Positions 21,385 to 26,290 of a DNA stretch of 26,290 bases are shown here, one piece after another. Positions within the stretch are counted from its first letter, which is position 1. Every line of letters begins with the position of its first letter. The stretch is from positions 1 to 26,290 of the IMG/VR virus record IMGVR_UViG_3300007734_000526; one strand, given 5' to 3'. The DNA is from a virus. The position numbers were made by a program, and so were the translations under genes. The notes under the pieces were generated by a model, which was given only the letters and a program-made list of their open reading frames with translations, was not told the origin of the DNA and did not search any database.

Positions 21385-21529
21385 GATGATCAATCTTTTG
21401 TTCTATTCGACCAAGGACTTGGTGGACTTTGCCGTGGTCTTTTTTGTTGTCGCTGCCGATTTTGCCAATGAGCGCCACCAACACAAGGAAACAACCACCG
21501 ATGAGAGAAACCACAATTTCAGTTGCCAT
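21365..21529 (-). CDS. Membrane-anchored coiled-coil protein, holin/antiholin candidate (unit A, 54 aa)
   Basis: 54 codons from ATG 21529 to TAA. IVVSLIGGCFLVLVALIGKIG forms one transmembrane helix; DHGKVHQVLGRIEQKIDHH is an amphipathic cytoplasmic helix nearly identical to that of unit B (7082-7246). It begins four bases after the stop of the 67-aa tail-associated ORF and overlaps the next gene by 20 bp. Too short to be called by length filters, but the match to unit B makes it secure. Likely function: holin or holin partner of DUF2746 type. Confidence 0.72.
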   Translation of the reverse strand: MATEIVVSLIGGCFLVLVALIGKIGSDNKKDHGKVHQVLGRIEQKIDHHVDNHK

Positions 21530-21533
21530 TTCA

Positions 21534-21737
21534 TTACGACAGCAAGGCGTTTAATTCCTCGGCTGTCAAACCTAAACGCTCAAGGATTGCCTGCTTTTCT
21601 TGCGCTTTTGCCTGAGCGTCTAAAACGGCTTGGGCGGCTTGTGCCTGGTCAATTTTGTACTGAGCAAATTCGGCGTCGGTCATTTCCCGATATTCAAAAC
21701 CGTCTTGCACCATTGGTTTAACTGAGCGCGTAGCCAT
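21534..21737 (-). CDS. Small coiled-coil protein after the tail fibre (unit A, 67 aa)
   Basis: 67 aa from ATG 21737, overlapping the fibre gene by 20 bp. The centre is an Ala/Gln/Lys-rich helix (EFAQYKIDQAQAAQAVLDAQAKAQEKQ), and the C-terminus reads LERLGLTAEELNALLS, a pattern typical of small proteins encoded after tail fibres (fibre assembly or attachment factors). Unit B has no such ORF between its fibre and membrane protein, so it travels with this particular fibre. A fibre chaperone is the most economical reading but is not proven. Confidence 0.65.
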   Translation of the reverse strand: MATRSVKPMVQDGFEYREMTDAEFAQYKIDQAQAAQAVLDAQAKAQEKQAILERLGLTAEELNALLS

Positions 21738-22590
21738 AAACCTCGTAACTTCCTGTAATCGTTCCTGCTGCTGGATAAAGCGTTACCGAGTCAAATTGTG
21801 TTGCCGCGCGATATTCGCCGTTGCCGTGACCGCCGCCCTGTGCGCCACCAACGCGGCCGTATGTGTCCCACAGGAAGTTAGTGTCCGCTGCAATTTGTGG
21901 CGACAGTAATTGCAGTTGGACTTTGTTTCGGTCTGCCGAGTTAAACTGGGTGAACTGCCATGACGTACCGCTGAGGATGTTTGCTGCTGCGATAGTCGCT
22001 GCGCCAATCACATAAGTGACACCAGCGTTGCTGTAAAGCGCACCAGTAGCATCAGTTCCTGCGGCGCGTAGTCGAGCGTTAATAACCGTGGAGTCAGTTG
22101 ACGCCGCCGTAACCGTGTAGTTAATCAAATAGTTTTTATATGTTGCCGTAAACGTGTTGTTTGGCAGACTGACCGTTGCAGCGGCGCTAAATGATGTTCC
22201 CGTGATGTAAACAAGTCCTGAACCTGCGCTTTTGGCGTCTGGGAAAAAGATTGCTGCGGATGCGCTTGTGAAATACAGGATGCCTGAGGCCCATTGGGTT
22301 AGCGCTAATGCTCCGGCTGAAGTTACTGTTGCAGTCCCGGCGGTAATTGTGCAGGTACCAGCGCCAATGTTGGTGATTCGAAGCGTGTCGCCGGCTGTAA
22401 ATAGTGCGGTATTAACCGTGATGGTTGTCGCGCCTGCAGCGTTCATGGTGACATGTTGACCAGCGTTAGTCGCTACAAGCACGTAGGAGCCCGTCTGTGC
22501 GCTCACAGTCCAGTTGTAGTCGTTGGCCTGCAATGAGGTCATTTGTGCTGCGGTAAGCACCTGCCCTGTGGTAAATGTTTGCTTTGCCAT
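21718..22590 (-). CDS. Tail fibre / receptor-binding-like minor tail protein (unit A)
   Basis: 290 aa with AGGAG before ATG 22590. The short N-terminal adaptor QTFTTGQVLTAAQMTSLQANDYNW resembles that of the unit B fibre. Residues 30-110 are repeated Thr/Ala/Gly beta strands (VTMNAAGATTITVNTALFTAGDTLRITNIG), often seen in fibre shafts. The C-terminal 170 residues (YITGTSF onward) form a separate beta domain ending VTLYPAAGTITGSYEVYGYA, the likely receptor-binding head. It lies after the hub and before the lysis genes. Length and sequence differ from unit B beyond the adaptor, as expected if the two phages bind different hosts. Confidence 0.68.
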   Translation of the reverse strand: MAKQTFTTGQVLTAAQMTSLQANDYNWTVSAQTGSYVLVATNAGQHVTMNAAGATTITVNTALFTAGDTLRITNIGAGTCTITAGTATVTSAGALALTQWASGILYFTSASAAIFFPDAKSAGSGLVYITGTSFSAAATVSLPNNTFTATYKNYLINYTVTAASTDSTVINARLRAAGTDATGALYSNAGVTYVIGAATIAAANILSGTSWQFTQFNSADRNKVQLQLLSPQIAADTNFLWDTYGRVGGAQGGGHGNGEYRAATQFDSVTLYPAAGTITGSYEVYGYALS

Positions 22591-22610
22591 ACTTCTCCTA
22601 AGTTAGTGGA

Positions 22611-23204
22611 TTATGCGAGCCCGTAAGTGGCATCGTTGAGCGTTGAGGTATCGAGAATGAACTGCAGGTATGTGGTTGCTGGGCCTGTGTAGATCGTGAC
22701 AATATGCGACTCAGGGGTTATGTGATGGCTGATGCCTTCAACAAACAGGTACTCGGTTACCGTCTGGGGTACTACGCCGGCAGGGAATGATTTGGTTACG
22801 GCGATCTGTTGCCCTATTTCTAGGTTGGCGACAATGGTTTTGTTAGCAGCGGAAAGCGTGTTGAGGGATACCGCCAGGTTGCTAAACCAGTAGGCAGGTA
22901 CGGATCGGATCAGGTATTGCGCTAACGCTCCAGCGTCCTCGATTGTTGCAAGCAAAGTAATGACGATCGGTGTTTCTTGGACGCCAAATGTGTCAATGCT
23001 GATTTCGTCGGTTGCGGTCGCATATGTGGTTTGAGGTGTCGGGTTTAGCGATGTTGGCGCTGCTGGGGCTATTGCGACGTTTACTGTGTTAACAACCGAC
23101 TGGCTGGTTTCTTGGAAGTAGTTGCGGTTTACTGAGTTTGATGTTGCGGTGCTATCTGGTAGCGATGCGATTCGTTCAGCGATTCCGATGGTGTAGTCAG
23201 GCAT
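22611..23204 (-). CDS. Tail hub protein, C-terminal part as a separate gene (unit A)
   Basis: 197 aa starting at ATG 23204, four bases after the stop of the N-terminal partner (23209-23997) and with no ribosome site of note. It corresponds to roughly residues 276-433 of the single-chain unit B hub: VEGISHHITPESHIVTIYTGPATTYLQFILD versus VEGIEHLLDFNTGHRVRLYTSP. TAACTTTATG at the junction suggests termination-reinitiation. The two frames differ, and no classic slippery heptamer is seen. Either the hub is naturally made from two chains here or the gene was broken by a small indel and is still rescued by reinitiation. Confidence 0.7.
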   Translation of the reverse strand: MPDYTIGIAERIASLPDSTATSNSVNRNYFQETSQSVVNTVNVAIAPAAPTSLNPTPQTTYATATDEISIDTFGVQETPIVITLLATIEDAGALAQYLIRSVPAYWFSNLAVSLNTLSAANKTIVANLEIGQQIAVTKSFPAGVVPQTVTEYLFVEGISHHITPESHIVTIYTGPATTYLQFILDTSTLNDATYGLA

Positions 23205-23208
23205 AAAG

Positions 23209-23997
23209 TTAACTGTTCGCTATGTCAAATGTGTCGTAGTCAATCCCTGTGCCGGTGTCGGTCAGGGTTGCTAATGGGTTGGTGATTTCTGCTTGCACTC
23301 GAGCCTGTGCGGTAAATGCTCCTGAGCGTGAAATAAACATGCGACCATATTCGCAGTTTTGGATGCGGAGCAAATAGTCCTGCAATGCTGCGCCTTCTTC
23401 AATTGGTACTGCGCCGATTGTGGAGACGCCCGTTGCGATGTTGCGTTCGCCCGCGCCAGTCAATACGCCTACAGCGTCTAGTACAGCGTTTACACGCGCA
23501 CCATAAGATTGCTGGGTCGTGGTTTGCGCGTTGAGTTTAATGTTGTTAAACGTCTGGATTGCGTCGGAGCAGGTGACGTCAACTGTTGAGTAGTTGGGTT
23601 GCTGGATGTTTTGGTCGTAGGTCGTGATCTGGCCTACAAACAAAAACTCGCCGTCTCGTTTGATTCGCACAGGAGTAGAAACACCGATTGCTAGTCGAGC
23701 GTCTGTGCTGTTGTAATACGGGCTTGCCGTGTTGACGACCGAGAAATAGAAGTTCGGGTCGTAGATGCGGAATGATGCTGTGCCAGGGTTGCAAGACGGT
23801 TCACGAAACGGGTTGCGTCTGCCGCGCATAATTTGCACGTTTTGAATGTATTGGCTTATGTCGTACCATGTTGCGCCACCGAGTACAGCGGCCGAGTCCA
23901 ATGCTGATGAGTCGAGAATAAACGCGTTGGTTGGTGGGGCTCCGGTTGCGTAAGCCTCGATCGTGTATGTCCCACAGTTAGGGATGGTGCTCGGCAT
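23209..23997 (-). CDS. Tail hub protein, N-terminal part as a separate gene (unit A)
   Basis: 262 aa right after the tape measure. The actinophage hub pattern is visible: QNVQIMRGRRNPF, ASFRIYDPNFYFSVVNTASPYYN, PVRIKRDGEFLFVGQITTYDQ, matching unit B residues 1-275 (SVRRGRKD, TFTLND, TSPYYN, LFRGKIVDYDY). The end, ATLTDTGTGIDYDTFDIANS, aligns with ATFNDAGTAIKYDNIGVS of unit B, where that protein continues into its second domain. The C-terminal portion is encoded in the next ORF. Role: tail tip or baseplate hub to which the fibre attaches. Confidence 0.75.
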   Translation of the reverse strand: MPSTIPNCGTYTIEAYATGAPPTNAFILDSSALDSAAVLGGATWYDISQYIQNVQIMRGRRNPFREPSCNPGTASFRIYDPNFYFSVVNTASPYYNSTDARLAIGVSTPVRIKRDGEFLFVGQITTYDQNIQQPNYSTVDVTCSDAIQTFNNIKLNAQTTTQQSYGARVNAVLDAVGVLTGAGERNIATGVSTIGAVPIEEGAALQDYLLRIQNCEYGRMFISRSGAFTAQARVQAEITNPLATLTDTGTGIDYDTFDIANS

Positions 23998-23999
23998 GG

Positions 24000-25334
24000 T
24001 TAGGCAGTTCTAATTCGTAACGGGCCGACGTTCTGATTGTAGAAACGCAGGTTTTCATAAACGGCATTAGCGATATCTGTGGACGTTCCTAAGCCGCCTG
24101 AAATGTTAATTGTAATGCCACCATTTGCGCTGCCCATTTTGTCCAATGGAATTACCGCTTCAGGCCCAGACTCTCCGATCAATGCCAATGTTGGACTTTT
24201 TACAATTCCACCTTGGGCGAGCATTGGAATATCAGGAACGTCGAATCCTTTTCCGCCCAAACCTGGCACCCAATCGGGAACTGAAAACGACAATTTCCCA
24301 ATGGTATTGTTCCAAAGTTTTGCAATCATATTAAAAATGGATTTGTATACGCCAAGAATGGTTTGCACATAGTTTGTAATAAAATCGATACTGACTTTGA
24401 TTGCGCTTTTGATAAACTTAAAAACACCGTCAACTACGTCTCTAAATGTTTCAAACTTTTTGTACGCAATAACAACTGCAGCAATTACTGCCATGATCGC
24501 CAAAGTAATAAGAACGGCTGGGTTTAACGCCATTGCAATATTTACAGCAACAATTGCCGCGGCAAGTAACGCAAACGCTCCCACAAGCACTAAAATTAAA
24601 GTGGGGTTTTCTTGTGCCCAATCTCCAAACTTTTGCAAGACTGGCAACATTTTTTCAAATACCGGAAGAAATGCTGCACCGATAGATTCTTTTGTTTCGC
24701 TAAAAGTGTTGCTGAGAATTGCCATTTTGCCAGCAGCGGTTTGCGCGTTCTTTGCTGTTGCTCCGCCAAAGGTTCCACCAAGCACGTCCATAATTTCATT
24801 CAGGCTTGCGCCTTCTTTAATCATTGTGGCCATTTCTGGCGACAGTGCTTTTAGACCCTTATAGTTGCCCTGATAGGCCTTAGCCAAAGCATCGGCCACA
24901 GTCGCGCTATCGGTTTGCAGCGCCGTACTGATGTCCATGACCAGGTTCATGTCGCGCATAGCAATGTCAACGTCTTTAGTACCACGGACTAATGCCTCTA
25001 AAGATTTTCTGTATTCGGTGTCAGCAATACCGGAAGCGCGACTCATTGCGGTTATTTGTTCTTCAACTTGCGCGGTTTGCGCAGCGCCTGCACCGGTCAC
25101 ATTTTGTAGGGTTAACGCAAGCGCGGCTTGTTCCTGCTGGTCTTCCATTGCGGCCTGAGTAGCGCTACCAAGGGCAACGGCTAATCCACCTAGCGCGGCG
25201 GCGGCTGGGACTGCAGCCTTTTTGATAGCGAACTGGGCTTTTTCACCATTGGTTTCTAATTGCTTAAATTGGGCAATGGCTTTAGAAATGCCTTTGCCGT
25301 CAAACTCGGAGACGATGGGTATTACGACGGCCAT
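24000..25334 (-). CDS. Tape measure protein (unit A)
   Basis: 444 aa; at 0.15 nm per residue this predicts a tail of about 65 nm, among the shortest for siphoviruses. The first 230 residues match unit B (IVSEFDGKGISKAI, LETNGEKA, LVRGTKDVDIAMRD, ALAKAYQGNYKGLKALSPEMATMIKEG, VLGGTFGGAT). Three or more hydrophobic segments follow (LVLVGAFALLAAAIVAVNIAMAL; LAIMAVIAAVVIAYKKF). The C-terminal INISGGLGTSTDIANAV...NQNVGPLRI is shared with unit B. The region between about 24300 and 24650 is markedly AT-rich. Overlaps the gp10-like gene as TAATG; two bases separate it from the hub gene. Confidence 0.92.
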   Translation of the reverse strand: MAVVIPIVSEFDGKGISKAIAQFKQLETNGEKAQFAIKKAAVPAAAALGGLAVALGSATQAAMEDQQEQAALALTLQNVTGAGAAQTAQVEEQITAMSRASGIADTEYRKSLEALVRGTKDVDIAMRDMNLVMDISTALQTDSATVADALAKAYQGNYKGLKALSPEMATMIKEGASLNEIMDVLGGTFGGATAKNAQTAAGKMAILSNTFSETKESIGAAFLPVFEKMLPVLQKFGDWAQENPTLILVLVGAFALLAAAIVAVNIAMALNPAVLITLAIMAVIAAVVIAYKKFETFRDVVDGVFKFIKSAIKVSIDFITNYVQTILGVYKSIFNMIAKLWNNTIGKLSFSVPDWVPGLGGKGFDVPDIPMLAQGGIVKSPTLALIGESGPEAVIPLDKMGSANGGITINISGGLGTSTDIANAVYENLRFYNQNVGPLRIRTA

Positions 25335-25846
25335 TACATCAACTCCTTAGACGTGAGATCCATGACACGTTTGACGAGTTTTTCCATTTCGGAGTTTACG
25401 CTGCTTTCGTTTTGTTGCCATGCTTTCCACATTACTCGCGAACGACTGCCATAGCGTGCCGTTAGCGCAGCACCTAAACGTCCTTGCGCTGACATGTCAA
25501 ACATGGTGCCAGTAGCAGATTGGTAAACGATGCTGAATGTTCCCACGTTTGTGGTGCGTCCGGCATACTCCTTGATTGCTCGAGTGTTAATTTTGGCGGC
25601 GATTTTTTGTTTATGACCTAATTCCCAAGGCAACATTTTAAAACCTGATTTGGTTGTCCAATTGCGCGCCATACCAGATAACGGCACGTTGGTTGGGATT
25701 AGATTTGTGGCGTCAGTAATTACAGGTTTTGCAATGCTGCGATATTCACGAGTTATTTCAACACGCAATTTCTTGTCTATTTTGTTGAGCGTTTTGAGTG
25801 CGTCTTTGAGTCCTGCGATCTCTATGGTTGCGGTGACTTCTGACAT
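25334..25846 (-). CDS. HK97 gp10-like / tail completion protein (unit A)
   Basis: 170 aa between the chaperone and tape-measure genes, both overlaps TAATG. Motifs: IAGLKDALKTLNKIDKKLRVEITRE, PLSGMARNWTTKSGFKMLPWE, GTMFDMSAQ, RSRVMWKAWQQNE and a C-terminal helix. These align with the unit B gene at 10651-11133 (SGMKYRWTQNGRQLLPWD; ARVMWPAAEAH). The gp10-like label (head-tail joining or tail completion) rests on this pattern. Basic overall, which fits a protein that contacts DNA or the acidic neck. No other candidate for tail completion was seen nearby. Confidence 0.6.
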   Translation of the reverse strand: MSEVTATIEIAGLKDALKTLNKIDKKLRVEITREYRSIAKPVITDATNLIPTNVPLSGMARNWTTKSGFKMLPWELGHKQKIAAKINTRAIKEYAGRTTNVGTFSIVYQSATGTMFDMSAQGRLGAALTARYGSRSRVMWKAWQQNESSVNSEMEKLVKRVMDLTSKELM

Positions 25847-25992
25847 TATTTGCTCCGTTTGTTTTGCTCATTTAATACAGTAATGACCGTCGCTAGGTCT
25901 TGTGAGTCAAACGGGATAGTTGGCGGCCACCAACCGACCGCAACCAAAAGATCGGCTAATTGGCGGCGGTAGGTGCCGCGTCGGTGGGGTTT
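25846..25992 (-). CDS. Tail assembly chaperone, -1 frameshift extension (T part, unit A)
   Basis: About 48 codons in the -1 frame relative to the G chaperone, from the slip site to a TAA joined to the next ATG (TAATG). It encodes GTYRRQLADLLVAVGWWPP...DSQDLATVITVLNEQNKR, which matches unit B (GTWRRSLAEVLVMTGYWPP...). No ribosome site or good start is present, so it is made as a G-T fusion covering 25846-26255. This copy has the canonical slip heptamer A AAC CCC in the G frame at 25986-25992. Confidence 0.8.
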   Translation of the reverse strand, partial: KPHRRGTYRRQLADLLVAVGWWPPTIPFDSQDLATVITVLNEQNKRSK

Positions 25993-26255
25993 GTATCAGT
26001 CTCATCCAATACTGGCAGGATATCAATGTCGGGGTTTTTGCTAATCCAGTCGCGCCATGTGTCGCCAACTTGTTCGCCTTTAATTTTTAAGATGGTGTGC
26101 ATCCAGCAGCAATAGTCGGAGTACAGCGGTTGAGATGAGAGTTGCTGAATGTTGCGTCGCTCAAGTCGTTCCCATTCGGTAATGACAAACAGGTTTGTCC
26201 AGTAGTACTCAGGTGTTGCGTCTTCAGTTCGTTTAAGTTGCAGTTTGATTTTCAT
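25956..26255 (-). CDS. Tail assembly chaperone (G part, unit A)
   Basis: 99 aa from ATG 26255 with AGGAG seven bases upstream. MKIKLQLKRTED, NLFVITEWERLERRN, CCWMHTILKIKGEQVGDTWRDWI align with the unit B G protein. It acts as chaperone for the tape measure, with a frameshifted GT form. It is the last gene on the right; the remaining 35 bases (26256-26290) hold its ribosome site and CCCGACGATAGG, a variant of the repeated motif found before the unit B copy. Confidence 0.85.
   Translation of the reverse strand: MKIKLQLKRTEDATPEYYWTNLFVITEWERLERRNIQQLSSQPLYSDYCCWMHTILKIKGEQVGDTWRDWISKNPDIDILPVLDETDTNPTDAAPTAAN
25986..25992 (-). promoter_or_regulatory. Slippery heptamer A AAC CCC for -1 frameshift (unit A)
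   Basis: On the minus strand the G frame reads ACA AAC CCC ACC; the heptamer A AAC CCC has the X XXY YYZ form. A -1 slip gives AAA CCC and then CAC CGA CGC GGC, entering the conserved T frame directly. The G frame ends 30 bases later at TAG. Confidence 0.75.
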
Positions 26256-26290
26256 GTTGCTCCTATCGTCGGGCCGGGGGGTACGCCACA

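Noticed and set aside
1-26290. Gene transfer agent cluster (similar 14-kb size)
   Set aside because: Units carry their own lysins, annealing protein and small early genes in one continuous, repeated order, which fits small phages better.
1-26290. CRISPR arrays, tRNAs, insertion sequences
   Set aside because: No regularly spaced repeats, cloverleaf-like sequences or transposase genes were seen.

Overview
The window looks like DNA of very small tailed phages (siphovirus type) that infect actinobacteria. Every supported gene lies on the minus strand. Genes are packed with stop/start overlaps (ATGA, TGATG, TAATG). The families are those of actinophages: HNH-fused large terminase, HK97-type portal, protease-capsid fusion, short tape measure, M15/VanY lysins and an ENCETSAIGRALA-type annealing protein. 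GTG and TTG starts occur. There are no host genes, tRNAs, integrase, repressor, primase or polymerase.

The main point is the layout. Reading the minus strand (right to left), the same gene order runs through the window two and a bit times, with a period of about 13.85 kb (terminase start 17759 to terminase start 3913). Unit A (26255 to 18097) is the tail-lysis-recombination half of one genome. Unit B (17842 to 4232) is a complete genome: micro-ORF, HNH-terminase, portal, protease-capsid, connectors, tail tube, chaperones, tape measure, hub, fibre, two membrane proteins, endolysin, transglycosylase, small regulators, annealing protein. Unit C (4016 to 1) is the terminase-portal-capsid start of a third. 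The copies are clearly diverged, so this is not one sequence repeated: portals and terminases are roughly two thirds identical by eye, and tail and lysis genes are more distant or replaced. Unit B is GC-rich (near 60% in sampled lines), unit A much lower (often 35-50%), unit C in between. Units C and A could be the two ends of one genome, making a roughly 28-29 kb heterodimer, or the array could be longer. The window alone cannot decide this.

Each unit junction, between the recombination module and the terminase, holds a 160-170 nt non-coding stretch. The two copies differ in sequence but fold alike on the minus strand: a GNRA-tetraloop hairpin, a six-base linker, a bulged long hairpin, and a short helix enclosing another hairpin. 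Seven base pairs show compensatory changes between the copies. I regard this as the best candidate for an undescribed element: a structured RNA next to the packaging gene, followed by a conserved 28-36 aa basic micro-ORF coupled to the terminase. Further conserved non-coding elements are a long hairpin between terminase and portal, a repeated CCGACGAAAGG motif at homologous loci, and a -1 frameshift in the tail chaperone gene.

Inferred life cycle: HNH-TerL packages DNA through the portal into a capsid made by the protease-capsid fusion. The tail is built on a tape measure of about 450-510 residues. Holin-like proteins, an M15 peptidase and a transglycosylase lyse the cell. An annealing protein, small zinc and winged-helix proteins and, in unit A only, a VRR-NUC nuclease handle DNA recombination and control.
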